Assembly: GCF_001949145.1 (NCBI RefSeq)
Contig: NW_019091620.1
Location: 525,248 to 589,247 of the forward strand
Length of the DNA: 64,000 nt
Reading direction: 5' to 3'
Origin: Acanthaster planci
Lineage: Eukaryota > Echinodermata > Asteroidea > Valvatida > Acanthasteridae
Shown: positions 24,576-34,489 of the stretch, in pieces
How the letters are laid out: each line of letters starts with the position of its first letter
Position numbering within the stretch: position 1 is the stretch's first letter
Position numbers and translations under genes: made by a program
The notes under the pieces: generated by a model
Told to the model about the DNA's origin: nothing
What the model saw: the letters and a program-made list of their open reading frames with translations, nothing else
Database searches by the model: none

Positions 24576-24763
24576 AATACCGGAAAAGAAGGACAAACAT
24601 GGCCGCCATTCCACTATGTGTCATAGGACATGAGGGCGCACTACGGTTGATCAGAAGATTTAGCGAATTGAATCAGACGCAAATGAATTTGCATATTTAG
24701 CAACTGTTTGGGTAGGTATTTAATAGCAGACCTCGCCCACATTTCTGTGGGGGAAGATTTTGC
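24576..24763. repeat. Right inverted terminal repeat of DIRS copy 2
   Basis: Begins AATACCGGAAAAGAAGGAC and ends with the hairpin CCCACATTTCTGTGGG. Pairs with 20924-21060. The last bases beyond the pairing (to about 24763) are represented in the internal complementary region, which helps place the element end. Confidence 0.9.
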
Positions 24764-25438
24764 TGCTTGGTGGGCTGATTGACCTTTGACATAAGCCAAG
24801 ATAGTGCATCGCCTTTTTCATTCGATACTCATGAGCCCCTCCACAGAATGGCAACACTTCAAGATTTTTTTCTCCATACCAAGGTTTCTCAAAAAAAATC
24901 TGAATGACGTTCACAAAACAAAGATGTGTGAGACATAAAATACGATTTGTGATGAAAATCAGATGCTCCTAGTTTTTAATTTCGATCTCATTTTGAGTGG
25001 GGATATCTCCAAAACTATAACGGCATAATCAGCATCGCACATGGAACTTTAGAGTACTACATGTCAAAGCGTTTTCAAGAATGTTCAACTTAATGAATTT
25101 TCCTTCAAAAATTCTCGAAACACTGTTACTTAATACTTTAAACAAGTTCAACTTCATTTGGTTTGCTCTAATAGCCAACCAAATGTCTACCAAATGTACA
25201 CAGTCCTGCCTCATTATGCCCAAACAATCAAATTTATAAATCTGAAGGTGCAAATTTGTGCTTCAAATGACCAACATCACTCTTTTAGAAGTTTTGAAAA
25301 ATTACATGTGGAGTTGCACTTTGGTCCATTTTGTGTAGAACATGCCTTATGCTAATTCTGTGTACAAGGGGAAGTGGAGTAATCCAGGCAAGTCATTGTG
25401 CATGTCATAATCAGTAACATGTACATCTTTTCTTGCAG
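24764..25438. other. Intron sequence before ATP9 exon, nothing recognised
   Basis: AT-rich. The only clear signal is the acceptor TTTTCTTGCAG ending at 25438. Confidence 0.5.
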
Positions 25439-25490
25439 GACCAAAGGGTTCCCGCTGATATGGTGTTCCTGAGGACAACAGAAAAAAACG
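25439..25490 (+). CDS. ATP9: P4-type ATPase (ATP9-like), short actuator-domain exon
   Basis: A 52-nt exon with acceptor TTTTCTTGCAG and donor GTAAAT. It encodes DQRVPADMVFLRTTEKN plus the first base of the next codon (phase 0 in, phase 1 out). The block RVPADMxFLRT is typical of ATP9 proteins, which usually begin it with NQR where this has DQR. It joins in frame to VVVEK of the previous exon. Spliced directly to 42433-42527 it gives [20 protein letters not shown], as in the family. Confidence 0.95.
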
Positions 25491-25580
25491 GTAAATCTGT
25501 TATTACAAATCAAACTATGTATTTTGTTGTGATAACTAATGTTGTGTTAAAGTGTACATGTAGATATAGTGGGAGTTTTA

Positions 25581-26180
25581 GTGAGCTGCGAAGCAAATTC
25601 GAGCCTATGTAATACCGATTTCTTTCCTTCTTTCTATTTGGGCAGCCATCCACCTAATGTTAACATTTGTTTATGGGTAATTGTTCATGCACATGTATGT
25701 TTCATTTGTGCTTGTTTGTTTCAATGTTGGGCTTTATCAGTGTCAGACCTTTATGTGGGATTATTGCTTTGAAGTGTCGTTTACATATTTATGTAAGAAA
25801 TTTAACTCCAAAACATTTTCTATTGTTCCATACATATTGTGTCATCCTGTATTTATGCACACATATATACATTGTAGGTCTATGCAAACACATAAAGGAG
25901 GGGATGGGAGACAGGTTGAGATGGTGATATAAGAGGACAGAGTGGAGATGGATGGGATAATGGGGTGAGGGCAGAGGAGAGGATGGATAGGTTGGTGGAA
26001 TTGAGGCAGAGCAGATGGATGGGATTGGGGGGTGGAGTAAAAGATGGATGGGATGACGGAAAGGGGGCAGAGCAGGAGATGGATGGGATTGGGGACCGAG
26101 TAAGAAATGGATAAGATGATGAGATGGTGTTGGAATGGGAGATAGATGGGATAACGGGGTAAGGCTGATTACAGGATAGG
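25581..26180 (+). repeat. Interspersed repeat with a GAGCTGCGAAGC head and purine-rich tail, copy 1
   Basis: The head (25581-25622) is nearly identical to 54447-54488: GAGCTGCGAAGCAA then CGAGCCTATGTAATACCGAT. Both copies are followed by several hundred diverged bases and then a GATGGGAT-rich minisatellite (here about 25905-26180). The two probably belong to one family, but only the head aligns clearly. No coding capacity. Confidence 0.7.
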
Positions 26181-28411
26181 GCTGGAACCTTTAAAGTGCC
26201 AATTCATTAAAATCAATAATGCAGTTCATCTGTCAGCCTTTTTGGCTTTTCTGCAAGTTGCAGAAAAAGCATTCTTTTTGTCAAGATTTTAGTTCTTCTC
26301 CCTTTTCTTCCCCCAAATCCATTCACTCTGTGCATGGTTTTTCTACCCTCAACTTTAGTCCCTTTGCGAGGTGGCATCTTTGCGAAGCTTACTTACAGCA
26401 AAGACCGAGTAGCAAAGATGTGCCTCCAAGTATGACGTCATGATGATGTGTCACATGACAAGCCCTCAAAGTTGAATTCTTTGCAGGCTTGTATCTCCAG
26501 TATCATAAATCTGATCTTAGTAAATCTTGGTACAGACACAAAGCAAGATGAGTTATATATGAAAATTGGGGTAACGTATTGATGATATCAACTGATAACT
26601 TAAGATTTTTCAAAATCTGTTTTAACATTCTTGACATTTCTTTTTGACAACATGAGTTTCTTTTCAAAATTTTTTAGCATTACCTCGGGTAGGCTAAGTA
26701 AATGTTTAGGTTGTTTGGAAAATGTTGTGACGTCATGATGACGTTACCAAAAAGTATGATTTTTTATTCTGGATACTAAACAAAGTTGGATGGACACTGG
26801 GTGGGTAGATAGTCGACTCTAGATTATGTTTGCAAAGTTACACCACCATAAGTTCATCCATTGGTTTCTTATTAATTTTTGAAACTCTATTTGTAAACAG
26901 CTGTGCATGTTAGTGCGCAGTCTATTTTCCTCTACTTGTTACTTAGAAACGCTGTAGATTAGTAATGTATTTCCACATATCATTTCTTGTGATACATTGA
27001 GGTTAGAATTCATAATTACATTTCAAGTATATGAAGTTTCAGGGTGATTAATATCATGTCGTTGTTTTTGTCGACGTTTGAGCCACTTTCCGTGGGTCGC
27101 TGTACCTGGTGACCTTCTCCAAAGCTTGTGGTCCACGCAATGTGCATCATTTGGCCTGGCCCTCCCAGGCCCAGCGGCTGGCCATGCTAACGCTGCACCA
27201 CGTCACTCTGGGCTTTTGTGCCGGTGGAGTTTCGCTTAGCATGTGGTCATGTCAGCTCTGCGGTGATATGTGGTCCTATACATGACAACAGGCGTACATG
27301 TACACAAAATTTCGGAATTGCTATGGTAAGTAAAAGGAACACATCTGTCTGAATGTAATGATATAAAATATGTTGAGAATGACTGTTTCATCAGCAGGCT
27401 AATGTTTTAACTTTTTAAAATCCTGTTTAGTGTCTTTAGGTTGGTCATGTTTTGCTAGCAGGCCTAGCCCAAAATGGCCAGCTTTACTGCACAAATCTGT
27501 CGCTGGAGTGAATTGGAATGACAGGTGGTGGTAGCGTGGATCGACAGATTTTGCACGTGATCAACCAATGATATGTCAGCACAAGAATCACATGACGTAT
27601 ATTGACACAACTGTTTTTGCGTGTCTTTTCATGAATTGAATTGTTGTGTTGATACTGACACCCACAATATGTTTGACATGGGTTCATTCTGCAGGCCATA
27701 CATGTACAGTGTACCTGTACATGTTCATGCATGAGTCATAATTATAGGCACATCTGAACACAAAATTATGAACAAACACATGTGGTATTGCATGGCAACT
27801 CTGTATTGCGGATGTGTTTTTTAATTTCGCAGCGTTATTTCATGAAAGTGTTAGTACTTGAAATAATGTCTATTGCTCTAAATTGGTCATGTGCAGTGAC
27901 TGGACTTTGCATGTTTGCCATGGTTGGGAGATCAGTACAGTCACGTAATCATATTATGCTACATGTATTAGTTGATCCTGTATGAATCTCCTTAACTTTG
28001 TTTTTTGAATCTTCTGCAACCAACAGTAGAAGGGAAGGAAGTCAGCTGATGACAGAATTATGGGCATGTTAAAATCAACGGATTGCGCAAAGCTCAAGTG
28101 ATCGTTCAGAATACAAATTGCACTCAAGAAAATATACTGAGCTGCATGGCCTTATCCTTCATCTTTTTTTCTAGTATTACGAAACTTGTGTGATTGACTC
28201 AAAAAAACTTATTCCAATTTTGTTTGGTCTGAGATAATTTTCCCAGTGTTGCACAAAACAGTGAAATAACTGCAACCTCTGGAAAAACCTTTCACTAATG
28301 AATGAGGTCCTTGTAATATTTAGAATTAACAACTATGCATGTGCATATATTCATCATTTTTAAAAATACTGCATGTATTGACAACACAGTTTTTATTTTA
28401 ATTTTTTTCAG
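26181..28411. other. Intron sequence, nothing firm recognised
   Basis: Contains a GC-rich patch at 27090-27250 and CRE-like TGACGTCATGATGATG near 26430 and 26730, similar in wording to the tandem array at 43.6-47.6 kb. No exon is recognised. Confidence 0.45.
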
Positions 28412-28441
28412 CTGGTGTAAATGTTAGCAGCCAGTGGGGAG
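28412..28441 (+). CDS. Candidate 30-nt cassette microexon of the ATP9-like gene
   Basis: The polypyrimidine run and CAG end at 28411 (ATTTTTTTCAG), and a GTACGT donor follows at 28442. The 30 nt keep the phase 1/1 frame between the exons at 25439-25490 and 42433-42527 and have no stop. Inclusion would add ten residues (AGVNVSSQWG) between EKN and GSCF, shortly before the DGET motif of the actuator domain. Known ATP9 proteins read straight through here, so inclusion would be optional. TGCATG motifs, which bind RBFOX-type factors, occur at 28336-28341 and 28370-28375, but this genome is rich in CATG-type words. The splice signals and frame are seen; use as an exon is inference. Confidence 0.35.
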
Positions 28442-29009
28442 GTACGTTTTAACTGAAGGACCCTCATCATGATAACATGTCAGCCCACCTAGCAGTGAGG
28501 ATCTCACTTGAAAGATGATGGTCATAAGTGTGACAGGGTGAAAAGTGCAATGGTCCTTTTTTGGCAAAAACACATGTACATGTAGCTGCAAGAAATATCG
28601 AACTTTGAAATGTTACATTTTGATTCAGGGAAGCCATTGTATGTCATGCATTTATGAGTGTCATTGTAAGAATTAAATATAAAGAAACCTTTTTCCCAAG
28701 GAAAGTCTCCATGACTTCATAAGCATTCCTTCCTTTTTGGCACATACAGGTGTTTAAAGTAACTTCATAATGCTTATACCTTCTAAGGCTATGTGAAGGA
28801 CAAAACACATTCCCTGCTTTTAAGCTTTAATTGAATTTAGTCTGTTTTGTTTGACTTGAGCATAGAAAAAATCTTGAGCAATAAAATACTGAATCCACCT
28901 CCGAATTAAGGAATGTTTAAAATCCCTTCAATTCCCTCTAAGAGAGGTGTTTATACATTCACTTTGGCCAAATTTCATTGAAGTTAGTTTCCAAAATGTT
29001 GGTACTTGC
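28442..29009. other. Intron sequence, nothing recognised
   Basis: AT-rich, no repeat family or exon recognised. Confidence 0.5.
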
Positions 29010-29997
29010 TAGGGATCAACCGATGATCGGATCAGCAACATTGGCAAAATTTGACCTTCCCTGCCGATATGAGTGCTGATGTTAACTTGAAGAAAGGAGC
29101 AAACTCTGCACTCAGTTTAAGCGAACAAAAATCTCATTTTTTTTTTTATGAGCATGAATACAAGCTTTGTTTTTCTCATTTGGTGTGATAAATGAACGGT
29201 TATACAATGGTTAAACCCATGTAAAGTATCCCCAAAAATTACACCTACATGTACACAATCCATGCCGCAACAACTCAATGCACGGAACGCAGCCCCAGAG
29301 AGCAGTCAGTGTACATGTGCACTGTTGCCATTCACAGCCATTAAAACAGCCAGGGAACTACACCATGTTGTGGCACCATGCACAAGGTGCTGTGTGACCA
29401 GTCTCAAGGCAGCCCATGATTTAGCCTTTATTCAAGGCACACATGGCTACCTGAACACACGACGTGCACCTCTACCATTGGCATGCATGACGAAGACACC
29501 AACGCAATGGTGCAGCAGTGCCATGTGCGCCTTTAGTCAAGGCTACCGTGATACAGCCCAAAGTGCTGTGTCTATTCTGATTGTACATGTACACGAAGAC
29601 ACCAACGCAATGGTGCAGCAGTGCCATGTGCGCCTTTAGTCAAGGCTACCGTGATACAGCCCAAAGTGCTGTGTCTATTCTGATTGTACATGTAAGCACC
29701 GCATGGGTTTGTGTGATTGGTTACGTCAGTATCATGCGAGCGGCAATCGATGTAAACAATTCACACGATTTATTCTCTCAACAGTGTTGTGAAGGCAAAA
29801 ACTAATCCTATTTCCGGTAATGTGTAAAATGACATTTTAAGGGAGTACACTGATTTTGTGTTGTTATTGGGCCTACATCCTGTTAAGGTTATGTTTCAGT
29901 TATTGTTGGTAAAATTTCGGATCTGATTGGATATCAGCTGATATTCCGATTAAAACATTGGACATCGGATTGGAAGTTAACACATCGGTGATCCCTA
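29010..29997. mobile_element. hAT-like non-autonomous element (988 bp)
   Basis: The left end TAGGGATCAACCGATG and the right end CATCGGTGATCCCTA are near-inverse. The flanks GTACTTGC (29002-29009) and GTAATTGA (29998-30005) agree at six of eight positions, fitting a decayed 8-bp target duplication of the hAT superfamily. A second inverted pair near the ends involves CCGATG/CATCGG words. The interior has ORFs of up to 125 residues (29262-29639) over a tandem duplication, with no transposase motif. Confidence 0.7.
29491..29696. repeat. Tandem duplication, period 103 bp
   Basis: 29491-29593 and 29594-29696 are almost identical, from CGAAGACACCAACGCAATGG to CTGATTGTACATGTA. It lies inside the hAT-like element. 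The near-identity suggests a recent event, or an assembly artefact. Confidence 0.92.
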
Positions 29998-30377
29998 GTA
30001 ATTGAAGAAACACAACATTTTGTTTGTTTACTGAAAGTTCCATCACATGAATTTGCACTTTCAACCTTTTCAAGAGGTCAGAATGGACTACCTCTTGTGC
30101 ACAAAATACTATTCAATATACATGTAGGAAGAGCTCAACACAGAGCGTTTTCTTTCAAAAATCTACAGGCATGTTTTCCTTAAACAACCCTCTTCACCTC
30201 TTTTTGGTTATTTTTATGTCAAAGATCTTGAGTCTTATTTAGACAAATAATTGAAAGATTTATATTCCTATCCCTGTTTTTCTGAATAAAGTGACTGAAA
30301 ATGATTGTGTACATTTTATTTGGAGTACCTCTGCCTATTTTTGTGACAGAAGGTAATGTGGGTGATGCCAAAATTAA
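29998..30377. other. Intron spacer between hAT-like and DIRS elements
   Basis: Nothing recognised apart from the target-duplication bases at its left edge. Confidence 0.5.
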
Positions 30378-30545
30378 GGACTACGGTGGTTTAGCTACTC
30401 AAACAGTCACTACATATGCAAATTTCCCAGGTGCCTTTTCTTTTCCTCTGAAAAGATTTGATCACCTGTGGTGCACCTTGACCTCCAACAATGCAGCACT
30501 GCCTCACCGCCATCTTCGTCCTTTTCTCAGCGCCTTAACGTAACG
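30378..30545. repeat. Left inverted terminal repeat of DIRS copy 3
   Basis: The reverse complement matches 34302-34450: GTCACTACATATGCAAATT, TTGATCACC, GGTGCACC and GTCCTTTTC blocks. In place and structure it corresponds to the left repeat of copy 2. Confidence 0.85.
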
Positions 30546-30928
30546 GATTTAACTCTTAACATGTCGATTTGATCATCCATCCTTCCTTCTTGAATAAAGC
30601 ATTACCTTAATTTTCACACTTTGCGTAGTAAGAGTATTTTTCTGGTGTATATTTTGTGTTCTTTTCTTCACCATTTCCTCGTATGTGCACCCTGCAGGTT
30701 CTTTACCCTTGGTACAATGAGATTCTTTCCAGCTACACCTGTGTCTACTCTGCCAATAAATTACAGGCTTTAGCCGGTTCAGGGGGTCGCTGTCAGGATT
30801 TGTCATACTTTCCTGTGTTCTCCGGCTACTAGGATGAGAAAAAAAGGTCTTGCCGTCCTCCGGGGGTTCCAACCAGGATCTGGTTCGTTTGGCCTCAGGG
30901 AGCTGACGGGGAAGCTCCTTGGTCAACT

Positions 30929-32450
30929 GTGGAAGACCCGAGCAGGGGCACCGTCAGGATCTGGCGAGGACCCTGTCTCCTTGGTCAATTGCTGGCCTGT
31001 CGAGCCAACCGGAACTCCAGAGAGAGTACCCCAACGGACGTCTCCCGGGCTCGTCCTACCATCATCGTGAAATATGCCACGCCCTTTGCCCGACATGATC
31101 CATCAAGAAAGTTCCAACCACCATTGCTCGCCGCCTCGGCATTAGACCCCACCACCCCGGACCCATTTCTTGCAAACCAGCCCTTTCCACTCTCTCCGGC
31201 CATGAGCCTTGATGACACCGAGCAGGGTTCCACATCGGAATCGCACTATCCGAGCGTTCTCGCACCGGAGCAGGCCACTCCCCACGGTACTGCACATGGC
31301 TTGGAACGAGGCACTGCCCTGTCCCCAGCTGGGTAACCAGCATAGTCTTCTGAGGAGGACGAAAATGTCTCCCAGGCAACTACAGTGGAACACTGTCATA
31401 ACAAGGTCCTTGGAACTTTACCCCCCAAAAAATTCCCGATCATAAATATGACCTTTGGCTTGTCTTATCTGTCTTTGTTTATAAATACATGTATGTTGCG
31501 ACAGTCTTTTGGGCTCCCTCCTCAGATAAACATGAGGCACAGCCCCTCTTGAAGAAATTTTTGCGAATCTATTTACACTGTAGCTCACCACGTACAACCC
31601 TGTGATCTGCAGAACGATCCACTAACTTGGCTCCACGTGACCACAGATTCTGCTGTGTTACACTGTCCAACCATGTGTTTACTTCAAAGTGGGCATGTCC
31701 AAAATCTTTTTACTGTGTCTGTTACGAGGTCCATCAAAAGTAAGCCTGCTGTGAGCCAACGATTTTGTTGTGATGGCATTTTGGGCCTTTTCTTCCAATA
31801 ATGCCCAGCATGATCGAAACAAAGAGGGCTATTTTGTCAGGTCCCTCCTTTTCTGTAATTAATGCTTTCAGTTCTTGATTCTTGGCACGTTTTTTAGATA
31901 TCGAAGTGGTTTTTGTCTGTGGAGATCCTTTATGTGAATGGAAATTATCAGCAGTTTTTCCCCAGTCAAGTTTATCATGTACCACAATGAGTTCTCTTCT
32001 GGGAGTGACCTCCTGAGGATGCTCCTTCTTCAGTAATTCATGTTGCAAATATCATGTGGCCTGAATGCTGGCCATTCATTTTTCATGCATGTGTGAAACT
32101 GATCAAAGTCTTTCGTCACAATCGGGGCGCCAGCAGCCATGCTGGGTACAGAACACAGCTTACTTTCAACTTGACACGAACATCCTCAACACCCTTCTGC
32201 ACACTCCGGTGTTAAACACTGCCGTTAAAGACAACTTATGTATCCCACTTAGCAAGCCTTCTTTATCTAGGTTGCAAGAAGTCTTCATGAGGGCCTTTGA
32301 CCTACATGTATTTCATGTCTTTCCCTCTTTTTGTGGTAAATTCCTGGGTTGTGAAAAGAGAGTTCTCCTTACCGTCCAGACGTCACTACAGTCATGCTAG
32401 GGGCTCTGAATGATAATGTCATCCCCATCTTTGAGTAAGTATTGCAGCTT
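30929..32450 (+). pseudogene. DIRS gag-like region of copy 3, degenerate
   Basis: The open stretch 30929-31336 (135 codons) is Pro/Ser/Thr-rich and ends LGLERGTALSPAG-like; a shift then gives SSEEDENVSQATTVEH, an acidic block placed like SSEDEDISSAAN of copy 1. Around 32240-32400 the text resembles 56435-56570 in DIRS copy 5 (CTTTATCTAGG, CACTACAGTC and CTAGGGG blocks). No catalytic motif. Confidence 0.6.
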
Positions 32451-32499
32451 TCTTGCCTCTTCTTTTGCACTGCCAACCAAAGCCACATCAACGGAAAGG

Positions 32500-32656
32500 A
32501 CTATGGATCATGCAGTTGACCTGCACATGATCCACATGGCTGAGTCTGACAATGTAGTGGGGGACGCGCTCTCCTTCGGATGATAGAGCAGCTTTACATT
32601 GATCTCTTCGCATCTCCGAACAACACTCTTTCTGTTCGGCTGGACTATGTAGCAAT
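32500..32656 (+). pseudogene. DIRS RNase H tail of copy 3
   Basis: Reads MIHMAESDNVVGDALS near 32528-32575, then a shifted LYIDLFASPNNTL (about 32592-32630), which matches the RNase H tail and LFAS blocks of copy 1. It runs into the gap at 32657. Confidence 0.75.
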
Positions 32657-33043
32657 NNNNNNNNNNNNNNNNNNNNNNNNNNNNNNNNNNNNNNNNNNNN
32701 NNNNNNNNNNNNNNNNNNNNNNNNNNNNNNNNNNNNNNNNNNNNNNNNNNNNNNNNNNNNNNNNNNNNNNNNNNNNNNNNNNNNNNNNNNNNNNNNNNNN
32801 NNNNNNNNNNNNNNNNNNNNNNNNNNNNNNNNNNNNNNNNNNNNNNNNNNNNNNNNNNNNNNNNNNNNNNNNNNNNNNNNNNNNNNNNNNNNNNNNNNNN
32901 NNNNNNNNNNNNNNNNNNNNNNNNNNNNNNNNNNNNNNNNNNNNNNNNNNNNNNNNNNNNNNNNNNNNNNNNNNNNNNNNNNNNNNNNNNNNNNNNNNNN
33001 NNNNNNNNNNNNNNNNNNNNNNNNNNNNNNNNNNNNNNNNNNN
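32657..33043. other. Assembly gap (387 Ns)
   Basis: A run of N inside DIRS copy 3. Frames crossing it carry no information. Confidence 0.99.
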
Positions 33044-33099
33044 GCTACAGCCATAGCTGCATGGGACCTTTTGAATTTGTTACAGCAGATTTAGCATGT

Positions 33100-33960
33100 T
33101 GTTATGCACTTTGACAATCAGGCTTTGGCTCCAGCTTACACTCCAATGGGTGCTATAACAGACTTCCTTTACTTCTTTCATTCAGAGCTATAAGTATTTT
33201 CAACTCATATCTACAGGTCAGCCTTAGCTGCCATACACGTTGGTTTCAAAGTCATTTCAACCGCGTTTAACAGCATAGCATCCCTTTGCATAATGTGTTC
33301 ATCCGGTGTCTCCTTGTCCAGAAATTGGTCTGGCCATAGGACCTTAGCAAGGTTCTCTAGATGCTTTTCAGTCCTTCCTTCGAGCCCTAAATAATGCCTC
33401 TCTTATGTACTCCAGCATCAGGTTGGCCTTTCTCCTGACAGGTTTCTTCCAGAGGAGGCAGTGAACTACAGGCTCTCCCTGTTGCCCAAGGCTGTCTACG
33501 TTGGGAGTCACAGGGTGTTTTCCTCATTCGTTCCATTGGCTTCCTGACAAAGGATCAGACTCCCTCACCTGATCCTTCCTTTATCTTTGCACCCTCCATC
33601 TTCTTACATACTGGAGACGATGTAGATAAACTTTGGTGTCCTCTTCGTGTCCTGGAGTGGTGCCTGACTAAAGTGATACCTTGAGAGCTAAGATAAACCC
33701 ATCACTTTTCACTATCATGAGACCATACCGTCCAATAGTGTCAGTCACTCTTATCCGCTGGACATACCTCACCATTAGATTTGCTAATCCAGTCTGGCCA
33801 TCAAGCTCTGATGAACATAGTCAACACTACATCAGGGTTCATGACGTAAGAGCAGTATCTGCACCTTGGTCTTACTCTCGAGATGTTTCCATCGCAGACA
33901 TCTGTAAAACTGCATGTTGAAGTCGCCCTCTACCTCCTGCAACTTGAGGGATGTCCTGCA
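33100..33960 (+). pseudogene. DIRS tyrosine recombinase of copy 3, degenerate
   Basis: Blocks STYRSALAAIHVGF (about 33208), IRWTYLTIRFANPVWPSSSD (about 33750), VHDVRAVSAPWSYSRDVSIA (about 33837, H-x-x-R box) and a PSTSCN end correspond to copy 2. Stops and shifts are frequent. Confidence 0.8.
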
Positions 33961-34169
33961 GAGCAACACTGACAATGGCATGACAATCCTACTGTCCACA
34001 GCGCAGAGGTCAAACAGACCTCCTGTAGGACAAAATGTCATTATGAAGTTCATTCACGATTTCTTAAATTTATACACTCTTCCTTGTTTATATGTGCACG
34101 TGTATTCTTGGTATTACGTGTTTTGTGGCCAACCCCCCACCTAGATCGGTGCTACTTTGCATATGTGGT

Positions 34170-34256
34170 GACTATTTGGGTAGGTAGAGTGCCATAGGTT
34201 CCTCCCTCACATTCAGTGTGGGTCAGGTCTACTAGAGAATACCTACCCAAACAGTC
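34170..34256. repeat. Internal complementary region of DIRS copy 3
   Basis: Begins GACTATTTGGGTAGGTAG and ends ATACCTACCCAAACAGTC. The middle CACATTCAGTGTG is the inverse of the hairpin at the right terminus (CACACTGAATGTG, 34469-34481). Same architecture as 24446-24533 with a different sequence. Confidence 0.85.
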
Positions 34257-34301
34257 CTCTCCCACCAGTCCTCCCACTCTGGCTCCAACCTTTTGAGTCG
34301 C

Positions 34302-34489
34302 TTCCGAAAAGGACGATTATAGCAGCAAGGTTGGTTGCACTGTGGGAGGCCAGGGTGCACCACGGGTGATCAAATGTTTTCAGGGAATAAATAATATGCA
34401 CCTGAGAAATTTAGTGTAATGTGAAATGTAGTTACTGTTTGGGTTGGTATTCTCTAGTAGACCCGACCCACACTGAATGTGGGGGAGGG
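34302..34489. repeat. Right inverted terminal repeat of DIRS copy 3
   Basis: Pairs with 30378-30545 and ends with the CCACACTGAATGTGGGGGAG hairpin. Confidence 0.85.

Larger units (their letters stand above)
20921..24763 (+). mobile_element. DIRS-type retroelement, copy 2 (both termini kept, pol deleted)
   Basis: The element has a left inverted terminal repeat, leader, gag-like ORF, tyrosine recombinase, internal complementary region and right inverted terminal repeat. Compared with copy 1 it lacks the whole reverse transcriptase and RNase H block: the text passes from GGAAGTTCATGGAGATGATG (23217-23236) to the segment before the recombinase within about 100 bp. It is therefore a non-autonomous deletion derivative. 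No target duplication is visible, as known for DIRS elements, which insert as circles by recombinase. Confidence 0.92.
30378..34489 (+). mobile_element. DIRS-type retroelement, copy 3 (second subfamily, pol deleted, contains a gap)
   Basis: The left inverted terminal repeat (30378-30545), gag-like region, RNase H tail, tyrosine recombinase, internal complementary region (34170-34256) and right inverted terminal repeat (34302-34489) are in order. The words resemble copy 2 in protein but diverge strongly in DNA, so it is another subfamily. The text goes from the gag-like region directly to the RNase H tail (IHMAESDNVV near 32525), so the reverse transcriptase is missing here too. 387 Ns interrupt it. 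Confidence 0.88.

Noticed and set aside
29262-29639. 125-residue ORF
   Set aside because: It lies in the hAT-like element and runs through the 103-bp tandem duplication; no transposase motif.
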